Shown here one piece after another: positions 26,488-34,980 of a stretch of DNA of 64,000 bases; position 1 is the stretch's first letter, and every line of letters begins with the position of its first letter. This DNA comes from Thiocapsa rosea. Its GTDB lineage: Bacteria; Pseudomonadota; Gammaproteobacteria; Chromatiales; Chromatiaceae. Under the pieces are notes generated by a model that saw nothing but the letters and a program-made list of their open reading frames with translations, was not told where the DNA came from and ran no database searches. The position numbers and the translations under genes are program-made. The stretch is taken from positions 3,824,501-3,888,500 of the forward strand of contig NZ_RBXL01000001.1 of assembly GCF_003634315.1 (NCBI RefSeq). The letters run 5' to 3'.

Positions 26488-27633
26488 ATGGGTAATTCAG
26501 GCCTCCACAGTACCGAAGAGATCATCGAGGAGCTCCGTGCGGGGCGGATGGTCGTGATCATGGACGACGAGGATCGCGAGAACGAGGGCGATCTGCTCAT
26601 GGCGGCCGATCGCGTGACCCCGGAGGCCGTGAACTTCATGGCCAAATACGGGCGCGGTCTCATCTGCCTGACCCTCAGCAAGGAGCACTGCGAGCGTCTA
26701 CGCCTGCCCATGATGGTCAGCGACAATCAGGCCGCCCATTCCACCGCTTTCACCGTCTCCATCGAGGCGGCACGCGGCGTAACGACCGGCATCTCGGCAG
26801 CCGACCGGGCGACAACCATCCAGGCCGCGGTCGCGACGGATGCGCAGCCGAAGGATCTGGTTCAGCCCGGACATATCTTTCCGCTCATGGCCCAGCCGGG
26901 CGGGGTTTTGGTGCGGGCCGGCCATACCGAGGCCGGATGCGACCTTGCTCGGCTCGCCGGCTACAGTCCCGCTGCGGTGATCGTGGAGATCCTCAACGAG
27001 GACGGCTCGATGGCGCGCCGGCCGGACCTCGAAGCCTTTGCCGAGACGCACGGGCTGAAGATCGGCACCATCGCGGACCTGATCCACTATCGGGTTCGGC
27101 ACGAGAAGGCGGTCCTGCGCGAATGCGAGTGCGAGCTGCGCACGGATTACGGGACCTTCCGCCTGGTGGCCTACAGGGATAGTATTGACAACGAGATCCA
27201 TCTGGCCTTGACCCTGGGCGAGATCAGCCCGGAACGCCCGACCCTGGTTCGGGTGCATCTGCAAAACACCCTGTGCGACCTCTTCGGCACGCGTCACAAC
27301 GCCTGCGGCTGGCCGCTGCAGGACGTGATGAAACAGGTCGCTGCTGCGGGCGAGGGCGTGATCGTGGTACTGCGTAACCGCGACAGCGCCGCCGACCTGC
27401 TGGCGCGTCTGAAGGACTTCCAGCTCCACGACGAGGACGACGTGGTGCCCGCGCGCCGCCAAGACCGCAACGCCCTGCGGACCTACGGGATCGGCGCCCA
27501 GATCCTCTCGGATATCGGCGTGCGCAAGATGCGCGTCATGAGTGCGCCCAAGGCGATGCACGCCATCTCGGGCTTCGATCTCGAGGTCGTGGAGTACACT
27601 GGCGGGAGGCCGGCGAGCGGTCCACCGAGCTAA
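26488..27633 (+). CDS. ribB: DHBP synthase fused to a degenerate GTP cyclohydrolase II domain (RibBX)
   Basis: Residues ~1-205 are 3,4-dihydroxy-2-butanone 4-phosphate synthase: VVIMDDEDRENEGDLLMAAD, AHSTAFTVSIEA, HTEAGCDLARLAGY. Residues ~210-375 resemble GTP cyclohydrolase II but the zinc-binding Cys cluster is missing: the site reads VRVHLQNTLCDLFGTRHNAC. The second activity is therefore probably absent, as in other proteobacterial RibBX. A separate ribA would be expected elsewhere. SD: none strong. It lies between two repeat-filled gaps. Confidence 0.9.
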   Translation: MGNSGLHSTEEIIEELRAGRMVVIMDDEDRENEGDLLMAADRVTPEAVNFMAKYGRGLICLTLSKEHCERLRLPMMVSDNQAAHSTAFTVSIEAARGVTTGISAADRATTIQAAVATDAQPKDLVQPGHIFPLMAQPGGVLVRAGHTEAGCDLARLAGYSPAAVIVEILNEDGSMARRPDLEAFAETHGLKIGTIADLIHYRVRHEKAVLRECECELRTDYGTFRLVAYRDSIDNEIHLALTLGEISPERPTLVRVHLQNTLCDLFGTRHNACGWPLQDVMKQVAAAGEGVIVVLRNRDSAADLLARLKDFQLHDEDDVVPARRQDRNALRTYGIGAQILSDIGVRKMRVMSAPKAMHAISGFDLEVVEYTGGRPASGPPS

Positions 27634-27666
27634 GCCTTGGCGGATGTCGCGACGGAGAGGTCGAAC

Positions 27667-27780
27667 CGCAAAGGCGCAAAGGATGACGAGGTGGCGATGC
27701 ACGAATTGCCGACACCTCGTCGATAAGAACAGCTTCCGAGAATTCGGTTCGAAACCCTTCGCGCCCTGTGCGCCTTTGCG
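27667..27780. repeat. 114-bp element with CGCAAAGGCGCA terminal inverted repeats
   Basis: CGCAAAGGCGCA (27667-27678) is exactly complementary to TGCGCCTTTGCG (27769-27780). Inside, GACGAGGTG and CACCTCGTC can form a second stem. It occupies most of the 171-base ribBA-ribH gap. A lone related motif occurs near 3334. Confidence 0.85.
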
Positions 27781-27804
27781 TTTTGAATCGAGACGAGCCA
27801 ACCA

Positions 27805-28275
27805 ATGACTATCAAGACGATCGAAGGCGCCATGCGCGCCGACAATGCGCGTTTCTGCCTGGTGGTGTCGCGCTGGAACAGTTTCGTGGTCGAGGCGCTC
27901 GAGAAAGGCGCCATCGACACCCTCAAGCGCCACGGTGCGACGGATGACGCGCTGACCATCGTGCGCGTGCCCGGTGCCTTCGAGATGCCGGTGACCATCG
28001 AGCGCATCGCCGCCAAGGGTAGCTTCGACGCCATTGTGGCGCTGGGTGCGGTGATCCGCGGCGGCACTCCACACTTCGAATACGTCGCCGGCGAATGCGT
28101 CAAAGGCATGGCTCAGGTCAGCCTCAAGTACGCCATCCCGGTCGCCTTCGGCGTCCTCACCGTCGACACCATCGAGCAGGCGATCGAGCGTGCCGGCACC
28201 AAGGCCGGCAACAAGGGCGCAGAGGCGGCCATGTCCGCCATCGAGATGGTCGACCTCCTGCGGCAGCTCGATTGA
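27805..28275 (+). CDS. ribH: 6,7-dimethyl-8-ribityllumazine synthase
   Basis: 156 residues. [40 protein letters not shown] and [20 protein letters not shown] are the lumazine synthase signatures. Condenses the RibB and RibD products; assembles as an icosahedral shell or pentamer. nusB follows 1 base after the stop. Confidence 0.97.
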   Translation: MTIKTIEGAMRADNARFCLVVSRWNSFVVEALEKGAIDTLKRHGATDDALTIVRVPGAFEMPVTIERIAAKGSFDAIVALGAVIRGGTPHFEYVAGECVKGMAQVSLKYAIPVAFGVLTVDTIEQAIERAGTKAGNKGAEAAMSAIEMVDLLRQLD

Positions 28276-28276
28276 G

Positions 28277-28774
28277 ATGACGATCAATCCCCGCAGCCAG
28301 TCACGCCGCTATGCCGCCTTGGCGCTCTATCAATGGCGTCTGACCGGCGAAGACCCCATGGAGATCAAACGGCATCTCCTCGATGACCCCGAGTGGCTCG
28401 ATGCCGTTGCCGGCTCGCTGAACGGGGCCGAGGACGACGATGCCCCGCCCGATGCCAAGGAGCGGTTCAACTTCAACATGGAGCTGTTGGATCAACTGCT
28501 GACAGGTGTTCCGATCCATGTCACGGAGATCGATACCGAGCTTGACCGGGTCCTCGACCGACCCATCAGCCAGGTCGATCCGGTGGAGCTTGCGATCCTG
28601 CGTCTCGGTGCCTTCGAGATCCTCTTCTCCGATTCCATCCCGGATCGTGTGGCCATCAACGAAGCGGTTGAGCTGACCAAGCTGCTCGGCGCCCACGAGG
28701 GGCACAAGTACGTCAACGGCGTGCTCGACAAGGTCGCGCGCGCGCACGCGGTGACGTCGGGTCGGCCGGTCTAG
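28277..28774 (+). CDS. nusB: Transcription antitermination factor NusB
   Basis: 165 residues. SRRYAALALYQWRLTGEDP at the start and VAINEAVELTKLLGAHEGHK then VNGVLDKVAR at the end are NusB signatures. It binds boxA of rRNA leaders together with S10. Position after ribH is normal. Confidence 0.97.
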   Translation: MTINPRSQSRRYAALALYQWRLTGEDPMEIKRHLLDDPEWLDAVAGSLNGAEDDDAPPDAKERFNFNMELLDQLLTGVPIHVTEIDTELDRVLDRPISQVDPVELAILRLGAFEILFSDSIPDRVAINEAVELTKLLGAHEGHKYVNGVLDKVARAHAVTSGRPV

Positions 28775-28889
28775 TCGAGCGTGGCACCGCAGGTGTGTTC
28801 ATGGCGCCGGCTCGGCCCGAACGCTCATCCGACGGTGTTCCGAAGGGTGACGGGCAACGCTGCGCCCCCCGGATCTGCAGAAACGACCG

Positions 28890-29864
28890 ATGGATAATCA
28901 ACCGCGCTCCGAGTTCGACCTGATCGGCCGCTTTTTTGCCGATCTCGGCGCGCATCGTGCCGATGTCCTGCTCGGCGTCGGCGACGACTGTGCCTTGCTT
29001 GAGGTCCCTGTCGGCCTGAGCCTGGCGGTCAGCATCGACACGCTGGTCGCCGGGATCCACTTCTTTCATGACTGCGATGCCGAAGCCGTCGGACACAAGT
29101 CCCTGGCCGTCGGACTGAGCGATCTGGCCGCGATGGGCGCCTCACCCGCTTGGGCGACCCTGGCCTTGACCCTGCCCGAGCGCAATGACGACTGGCTCGC
29201 GGCATTCGCGCGCGGCTTCGGCGACCTGGCCCGAACCTACGGGGTGCGTTTGGTGGGCGGCGATACCACGCGCGGCCCCTTGAGCGTGACCGTGCAGGTC
29301 CATGGTCTGGTGCGCCCCGCGGCGGCGGTGCGTCGCGACGGCGCCCGCCCCGGCGACCTCGTCTGGGTGAGCGGGACGCTGGGCGATGCCGGGCTCGCGC
29401 TTCGGCACTTGCGCGAGGGCGATCCGGTCGATCCGGCTCTGCGTGCGCGACTGGAACGCCCGGACCCGCGCGTCGCGCTCGGGTCCGCCTTGCGCGGGAT
29501 CGCCACGGCCATGATCGATCTCTCGGATGGTCTTGCCGGGGACCTCGGTCATATCCTCGCAGCATCCGGTGTCGGGGCCGAGATCGACCTCGCGGCCGTG
29601 CCCCTGTCTTCCGCCGTGGCAAGCCGGATTGCATCCGAGGGCGATTGGTCGCTGCCGCTGTCGAGCGGCGATGATTACGAGCTGTGTTTCTGTGCGCCCC
29701 CCGAGCAGGCGTCGCTGATCGGATCCTTGGGGAATACCTTGAGCTGCGCCCTTTCGGTGGTCGGGAGGATCCGTCCGGAGCCCGGTTTGGTCGCGCGCAT
29801 GCCGAGCGGCGAATCCATCACGCTGACGAATGCCGGTTATGACCATTTCTCGGACAACACCTGA
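28890..29864 (+). CDS. thiL: Thiamine-monophosphate kinase
   Basis: 324 residues. SEFDLIGRFFADLGAHRADV, GVGDDCALLEVP, HKSLAVGLSDLAAMGASPAW and VGGDTTRGPLSVTVQVHG are characteristic. Phosphorylates TMP to TPP. The end of the gene overlaps the possible early starts of pgpA. Confidence 0.96.
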   Translation: MDNQPRSEFDLIGRFFADLGAHRADVLLGVGDDCALLEVPVGLSLAVSIDTLVAGIHFFHDCDAEAVGHKSLAVGLSDLAAMGASPAWATLALTLPERNDDWLAAFARGFGDLARTYGVRLVGGDTTRGPLSVTVQVHGLVRPAAAVRRDGARPGDLVWVSGTLGDAGLALRHLREGDPVDPALRARLERPDPRVALGSALRGIATAMIDLSDGLAGDLGHILAASGVGAEIDLAAVPLSSAVASRIASEGDWSLPLSSGDDYELCFCAPPEQASLIGSLGNTLSCALSVVGRIRPEPGLVARMPSGESITLTNAGYDHFSDNT

Positions 29865-30357
29865 CGGCATGTCCCCAAGTGGCTTTAAGTCCGGCTTCAA
29901 TCCGCGACGACTCCATCATTGGATCGCCTTCGGTTTCGGCTCGGGATTGTCGCCGCGCGCGCCCGGAACAGCCGGCACGCTTGCCGCGATTCCGCTCTAT
30001 CTGCTCCTGAGTCCGCTCGCCTGGCCGTTCTATGTCGGCCTGCTGGTCCTCTTTATGCTCGTCGGGATCTGGGCCTGCGAGCGCACCGCACGCGATATGG
30101 GCTCCAAAGACCCCTCCGCGATCGTCTGGGACGAGTGGGTCGGCTTTCTCCTGACCATGGTCGCCGCACCGGCCGGATGGCTCTGGATCCTCGCCGGTTT
30201 TGTTCTCTTCCGGCTCTTCGATATCTGGAAACCCTGGCCGGTGAGTGTGGCGGACCGAAAGGTGCCCGGCGGCCTCGGCATCATGCTCGACGACGTGATC
30301 GCCGGGGCGATGGCAGCGATCGTTCTCGCCCTTGCCGCTTTGTGGGTGCCGATCTGA
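29839..30357 (+). CDS. pgpA: Phosphatidylglycerophosphatase A
   Basis: WIAFGFGSGLSPRAPGTAGT, IVWDEWVGFLLTMVAAP and VPGGLGIMLDDVIAGAMAA are the PgpA signatures, with about four membrane segments. It dephosphorylates PGP to phosphatidylglycerol. Three ATGs compete (29830, 29839, 29869). The two upstream ones overlap thiL; the conserved region begins ~20 residues after 29869, so 29869 is also possible. A type A repeat begins 5 bases after the stop. Confidence 0.92.
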   Translation: MTISRTTPDGMSPSGFKSGFNPRRLHHWIAFGFGSGLSPRAPGTAGTLAAIPLYLLLSPLAWPFYVGLLVLFMLVGIWACERTARDMGSKDPSAIVWDEWVGFLLTMVAAPAGWLWILAGFVLFRLFDIWKPWPVSVADRKVPGGLGIMLDDVIAGAMAAIVLALAALWVPI

Positions 30358-30362
30358 GGCTC

Positions 30363-30447
30363 TAAACCGCCTCCAGAGCGATCTGCGTCATGTTCACGTT
30401 GCGTTTGGCGTTGGAGATATCCTCGATCTCGCTAAGACGCGGTTTAG
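30363..30447. repeat. Palindromic repeat, type A, copy 2; between convergent genes
   Basis: From CTAAACCGCCTC to GACGCGGTTTAG. Lies between convergent pgpA and the Usp gene; bases 30444-30446 in its right end are the TAA stop of the latter. Confidence 0.88.
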
Positions 30448-30914
30448 CCGGCCTCGTCGATCTTCACGCAGAGCACGTCGCAGGATCGGTTGCGCAGGAC
30501 CGAGCGCGCGGTCGACCCGAAGAGCCCCAAAAAGCCGTGGCGTCCGCGGCTGCCGATCACCACGAGATCGACGTCCAACTCGCTTGCGACCTCGTCGATC
30601 GTGCGTCCTGTCGGACCGACACGGACCAAGCGATCCGCGATGGGCACGTCCAGCCGTTCGCCCAGGCTGTCGATCTCGCGCCGAGCAATCGCCAGCAACT
30701 CCTCTTCCAGATCAAGGTTCTCCGGAACGGCGACGTCCCCGGCATATCCGACCGGCATGTACTCCATCGTCGGCGGGACATGCTCGACCACATGCAGGAG
30801 ATACAGTCGCGCCCCGAGCGCTGCCTTGAGCCGTTGAGCACGGGCGACGACCGGTTCGCTCTCCTTCTCGAAATCCACTGCGAGCAACAGGCTTTGATAG
30901 TCGTGGTTGTCCAT
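30444..30914 (-). CDS. Universal stress protein UspA family
   Basis: 156 residues. The start SLLLAVDFEKESEPVVARA and the ATP-binding C-terminus VIGSRGRHGFLGLFGSTA (G-2x-G-9x-GS) identify an ATP-binding Usp. Insert GYAGDVAVPENLDLEEEL near 55-75. Start 30914 gives MDNHDYQSLLLAVD. The TAA stop is inside the adjoining type A repeat. Confidence 0.92.
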   Translation of the reverse strand: MDNHDYQSLLLAVDFEKESEPVVARAQRLKAALGARLYLLHVVEHVPPTMEYMPVGYAGDVAVPENLDLEEELLAIARREIDSLGERLDVPIADRLVRVGPTGRTIDEVASELDVDLVVIGSRGRHGFLGLFGSTARSVLRNRSCDVLCVKIDEAG

Positions 30915-31019
30915 CGCAAACCTCATTCGCTTATTGACGCTCCTCTTCAAGTGTAATCGGCTTTCCGAATGTCACCAGCCTTCCATGCACACTCCAACGC
31001 ACCGGCTCAAAGAAAAGCC

Positions 31020-31104
31020 TAAACCGCATCCGCTCCCGCGCGCGTTGGTTTCAGTGATCTCGCTCTCGTGCGAGACGCCATGGAACACACCGGACGCGGT
31101 TTAG
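31020..31104. repeat. Palindromic repeat, type C; supplies a stop codon
   Basis: Ends CTAAACCGCATC and GGACGCGGTTTAG are of the main family but the interior (GATCTCGCTCTCGTGCGAGA) differs. Bases 31101-31103 are the TAA stop of the YajD-like gene. Confidence 0.85.
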
Positions 31105-31517
31105 CCGTCTTTCTTCAGCAGATCGGCCAGCCCTTCGAAGGGGTTGTGTGTCGTCTGCTTTCCGGCGACGCCCGGCTTGGCGACTCGGCCGCCGGCCAGA
31201 GAGGCAAGGTGCTCCTCGTACTTCTGGTGCTCGTTGTCGTGGCAATAGACGCAGAGCAGCTCCCAGTTGCTGCCGTCGGGCGGATTGTTGTCGTGGTTCA
31301 TGTCCTTATGGTGGACGGTCAGCTCGCGCAGGTTCTCGCGGGTGAAGGTGCGAGCACACCGGCCGCAGACCCAGTCGTAGAGTTTCAGCGCCTGCTCGCG
31401 ATAGCCGGCGGCACGCTCGTCGCTGGCCTTGCGGGCGTCGGCGACCACGCGGTCGAGCTTGGCGCTGTCGATGGGTTTGCCGGTCTTGGCGTGACGCGGA
31501 CCGCTGCTCGAGGTCAT
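31101..31517 (-). CDS. yajD: HNH nuclease, YajD family
   Basis: 138 residues. The zinc/HNH core reads WVCGRCARTFTRENLRELTV, HHKDMNHDNNPPDGSNWELL and CVYCHDNEHQKY, with two CxxC pairs and HH. It ends DLLKKDG at a TAA contributed by the type C repeat. The start 31517 is chosen for its SD (AGAGGACACC); an earlier in-frame start exists at 31586. Small HNH proteins of this type are of unclear role. Confidence 0.9.
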   Translation of the reverse strand: MTSSSGPRHAKTGKPIDSAKLDRVVADARKASDERAAGYREQALKLYDWVCGRCARTFTRENLRELTVHHKDMNHDNNPPDGSNWELLCVYCHDNEHQKYEEHLASLAGGRVAKPGVAGKQTTHNPFEGLADLLKKDG

Positions 31518-31584
31518 CGAGGTGTCCTCTTGTGGATTGACGATGCCGGTCATCTTATCCGGTCTTGACGCTTCAAACATTTTC

Positions 31585-31636
31585 ATGTTGCGTTTGGCTT
31601 CGGAGAGGTCCTCGAGCTCGGTGAGACACGGTTTAC
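31585..31636. repeat. Palindromic repeat, type A, partial (right half)
   Basis: TTCATGTTGCGTTTGGCTTC then AGACACGGTTTAC matches the right half of the copy at 30363-30447; the left half is missing. Confidence 0.7.
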
Positions 31637-31692
31637 AAGCTAAGATAGATGCCGTGGCCGCGGGTCGTGGCCGGGGTGGCGGGAACGCCGAC

Positions 31693-32175
31693 TCAGTCGA
31701 TGATGTCGGTAATCTTCCAGTCCGTGCCCTGCAGCGTCATCCGCACATGGGTGGGCGAACGGCCCAAATCGCCGATGCGGATGAGGAATCGGTTGTAGGA
31801 CTCGAAAAAGGCGAAGTCGATCCCGCCGAGCAGATAGGGCGGACTCTGGCCGGTGGCTTGCGTGACCGCGCCGCGCAGGGTGTCGCGCACCCAGGGCAGG
31901 GTGATCGCCTGCTCGAGCGCGGAGTCGCCGAGGCGGTCGACGTTTTGGCGGATCCAGCTCATGACGCTTTCCGGATCGCCCGAGGGAAAAATGCCGTCCA
32001 CACCCGCGGTGACCCGCGCCTTGTAATTGGCACGGATCGCCGGCAGGTCCACCATGGTGGCGAGCTGAGCCGTACCCTCTTGATTGATGGCTTCATCGAG
32101 ACGGAAGACCGTAAAGTAGGGCCAGATGCCGTAGCCGATCAGCGCGAACAGGATCAGATATCCAAACAATCGCAT
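31693..32175 (-). CDS. DUF2939 protein
   Basis: 160 residues. A single N-terminal membrane segment (LFGYLILFALIGYGIWPYFT) precedes a domain with LDEAINQEGTAQLATMVDL and WKITDIID at the end, matching DUF2939, a family of inner-membrane-anchored periplasmic proteins of unknown function. Start 32175 chosen so the membrane segment is at the very N-terminus; the longer frame has no hydrophobic signal. Confidence 0.78.
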   Translation of the reverse strand: MRLFGYLILFALIGYGIWPYFTVFRLDEAINQEGTAQLATMVDLPAIRANYKARVTAGVDGIFPSGDPESVMSWIRQNVDRLGDSALEQAITLPWVRDTLRGAVTQATGQSPPYLLGGIDFAFFESYNRFLIRIGDLGRSPTHVRMTLQGTDWKITDIID

Positions 32176-32369
32176 GGTCTTCGGGTCTCGAGTGATGAAA
32201 CGGACCGTGAATTCTACCCGCAAGCCTCTGCCCGGTATAATCCCGCGACCGGACAGACCGCAAAGATGAGGCTATCCATGCCGATCGCGACTCCCGCTCG
32301 AGACGTCACCCGCACCCGGTCGGCCCTTTGGTCCGCTCCCGATGCGTCCTTACGGAATGGACCCTCTCC

Positions 32370-33623
32370 GTGAGCGCCACCGACGGTCTGCGGATCTATC
32401 TGGTCGGCGGCGCCGTGCGCGACCGTCTGCTGGGGCGCGCGGTCGGCGAGCGAGATTTCGTCGTGGTCGGCGCAACACCCGATGATCTTCTGTCCCGCGG
32501 TTTCCAGCAGGTCGGCAAAGACTTCCCGGTCTTTCTGCATCCGCACACCAAGGACGAGTACGCCTTGGCGCGCACCGAGCGCAAGACCGCTCCCGGCTAC
32601 CACGGCTTCGCGGTGCACGCGGATCCGGAGATCACGCTCGAGGAAGACCTGCAGCGTCGGGATCTCACCATCAACGCACTCGCCGAGGATCCGTCCGGTG
32701 TCCTGATTGATCCGTACGGAGGGCTTGCGGACCTCCAGGCGCGGGTCTTGCGGCATGTCTCCCCGGCCTTCGCGGAAGACCCGGTCCGGATCCTGCGCCT
32801 CGCCCGGTTCGCCGCCCGCTTCGACGACCTCGGTTTCCGAGTCGCGCCCGAGACCATGGACTTGATGCGCGAGATGGTCGCGGCCGGCGAGGTCGATGCC
32901 CTGGTCCCCGAGCGGGTCTGGCAGGAGCTGGCGCGCGCGCTCTGCGAGGATCGACCCTCGCGTTTCTTCGAGGTCCTGCGCGAGTGCGGCGCACTGGTGC
33001 GGCTGCTGCCCGAGGTCGATCGGCTGTGGGGCGTCCCCCAACCGGCCAAATGGCACCCGGAGGTCGACACCGGCGTCCACGTCATGCTGGTGATCGACAT
33101 GGCCGCGCGCCTGTCCCCGGATCTCGGTGTTCGCTTCGCCGCGCTCTGTCACGACCTTGGCAAGGGCACCACACCGACCGAGATCCTGCCGAGTCACAGG
33201 GGTCACGAGGAGCGCAGCGTCGATCTACTCGAAGGCATCTGCGAGCGTCTGCGCGTCCCCGTCCGCTTTCGCGAGCTTGCCCGAATCACGGCCCGCTATC
33301 ACGGCCTCGTCCACAAGGTCGACGAGCTGCGCGCGACGACCATCCTCGATCTCCTGGAAGGCGCCGACGCCTTCCGTCGGCCGGAGCGCTTCCACCGGAT
33401 GCTGACCGCCTGCGAGGCCGATTATCGGGGCCGCACCGGCTATGCCGACCGCGACTATCCGCAGGGCGAGACTCTGCGTCGGCTGCAAGCCGCCGTCGCG
33501 GCCGTGGATGTCGGTGCCGTCGCCCGCGCCGCGCGCGAGCCGCGACTCATCCCGGGGCACATCCGCGCCGAGCGCGTCGCCGCCCTGAAGACAGCCATGC
33601 GCAACCGGTCTTTACCCTGTTGA
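32370..33623 (+). CDS. cca: CCA-adding tRNA nucleotidyltransferase with HD domain
   Basis: 417 residues. IYLVGGAVRDRLLGRAVGER, EEDLQRRDLTINALAED (class II nucleotidyltransferase core) and the HD motif AALCHDLGKGTT near 255-270. It adds or repairs the 3' CCA of tRNAs; bacteria of this clade have the HD phosphohydrolase as a C-terminal domain. The GTG at 32370 gives VSATDGLRIYLVGGAVRD, a normal start. The frame could be extended to a TTG at 32328, but without similarity. Confidence 0.93.
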   Translation: MSATDGLRIYLVGGAVRDRLLGRAVGERDFVVVGATPDDLLSRGFQQVGKDFPVFLHPHTKDEYALARTERKTAPGYHGFAVHADPEITLEEDLQRRDLTINALAEDPSGVLIDPYGGLADLQARVLRHVSPAFAEDPVRILRLARFAARFDDLGFRVAPETMDLMREMVAAGEVDALVPERVWQELARALCEDRPSRFFEVLRECGALVRLLPEVDRLWGVPQPAKWHPEVDTGVHVMLVIDMAARLSPDLGVRFAALCHDLGKGTTPTEILPSHRGHEERSVDLLEGICERLRVPVRFRELARITARYHGLVHKVDELRATTILDLLEGADAFRRPERFHRMLTACEADYRGRTGYADRDYPQGETLRRLQAAVAAVDVGAVARAAREPRLIPGHIRAERVAALKTAMRNRSLPC

Positions 33624-33720
33624 TCGCGACGCTGTCGCAGGTGTTCCCGTCGCGCAACACGATCAGAAAGACCCGTCCGCCCGGTCGCAGCGCACGGCGG
33701 ATGTCCTGCATCTTCGGTGC

Positions 33721-34830
33721 TCAACGCAGCAGGCGTTCCTCGCCGAAGTGCTCGACCTCATCCGGGTGACGGATAACGTCCGGGTCTTTTCGAATGCGAC
33801 GCGGCAGGGCGGCGAGCGGGATGTCCTCGGAGACGAAGCGCCGGCCGATGGCATTGTTGTGATAGTCCATGGCCCGCTCGTCCGGGGTATTGCCCGGCCG
33901 CAGCTCTTGAGCATCGGTGACCGTGATTGCGAAGTCTGGCCCGAAGGTGCGGGTCAGCAGGAAGCTCCAAATCACATGGCGCATGGCATCCTGGAGCCAG
34001 ACATCATCCGGCGCGTACCGGGCCGCGAGCGCGCGCGCCTGATCGGTCAGCATCAGGATCACGGGCGCCCGCAGCGGGTAGAGCGAGACGATCTCGATCT
34101 GCTCTGGGACTAAGTCCATGGCCTTGGCTTGCGCGATCGCCCGGATATCGTCTTCCCGGAACCGCAGCTTGAAGGTCTCACCCACGCGCTCGGTGTCGAG
34201 GTTGGCGACCCGGGCGACACCGTCGATATCGAGGACGACCGCGCCGCTGAACTCGACCTCCCCGACCGCGTGATTCTCGAAGAACAACGCGTGCAGCTTC
34301 TCGCGGATCGCATTCGCAGTCTGTCGCGGGTCGCCCAGCGGGAGATCGCCGATTGCCAAACGGGCGTTGGAAAATCGGTCGAACGGCAACTGCGAGGGGC
34401 GATCCGATGGATCGAGGCGAACCTCCAAACCGGTGGCATGAATGGCGCCGCGCAAGCTCAAGGGGTGGGTCAGTCGCACCTCGAGTGTCGCGATATCGAG
34501 CTGCGAGCGCAGCTGAATCCGATCCCGTGGGTTCAGATCCAGCCGAGCCTCCAGATCGCTCAGCACGAAGCCGTTCAGCCAAGGCGAGATCCGCAGGCCC
34601 GAGAAGGCGACATCGCCCAGCCCGATGCCGATCGGCTCCAACCGAGCCTGCAACGATGGCAGTGCCTCGCGTGCGAGCGAGGGCACCAACACCGATGTCA
34701 GGGTCCAGACCAAGGCCCAAAGGCTCCCGACGAGCAGCAGCAGGATGAGGAGGCGATGTGAGCGAAACTTCGAGGACTGACGACGCATAATGAGGATGTC
34801 GGGATCATGGGGCTGCGTGGGCGGGCGCAT
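33721..34830 (-). CDS. Membrane-anchored protein with C-terminal DUF6973-like region
   Basis: 369 residues. One membrane segment (LLILLLLVGSLWALVWTLTS, ~30-50) is followed by a beta-rich periplasmic region resembling AsmA-like repeats (LSDLEARLDLNPRDRIQLRS). Near the C-terminus, DAMRHVIWSFLLTRTFG and ERAMDYHNNAIGRRF recall DUF6973, seen in other secreted proteins. Assignment is by eye and moderate. It is transcribed toward cca, with which it is convergent; an ImmA/IrrE gene is upstream across a type B repeat. Confidence 0.6.
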   Translation of the reverse strand: MRPPTQPHDPDILIMRRQSSKFRSHRLLILLLLVGSLWALVWTLTSVLVPSLAREALPSLQARLEPIGIGLGDVAFSGLRISPWLNGFVLSDLEARLDLNPRDRIQLRSQLDIATLEVRLTHPLSLRGAIHATGLEVRLDPSDRPSQLPFDRFSNARLAIGDLPLGDPRQTANAIREKLHALFFENHAVGEVEFSGAVVLDIDGVARVANLDTERVGETFKLRFREDDIRAIAQAKAMDLVPEQIEIVSLYPLRAPVILMLTDQARALAARYAPDDVWLQDAMRHVIWSFLLTRTFGPDFAITVTDAQELRPGNTPDERAMDYHNNAIGRRFVSEDIPLAALPRRIRKDPDVIRHPDEVEHFGEERLLR

Positions 34831-34891
34831 CGGCGGGGAGAAGCCGCGCAGCGTCGAGGCGCCCGGTAGACCCGGCGTTCGCGCTGCAGTG

Positions 34892-34980
34892 TTAAACCGC
34901 GCCAGCTCCCACAGTCATCGGAGTCGGCGAGGCCAAGCCATTCCAACACATGACGCATACCGCACCGGGCGCGGTTTAAA
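34892..34980. repeat. Palindromic repeat, type B, copy 5; supplies a stop codon
   Basis: Ends TTAAACCGCGCC and GGGCGCGGTTTAAA. Bases 34976-34978 are the TAA stop of the ImmA/IrrE gene. Confidence 0.9.
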
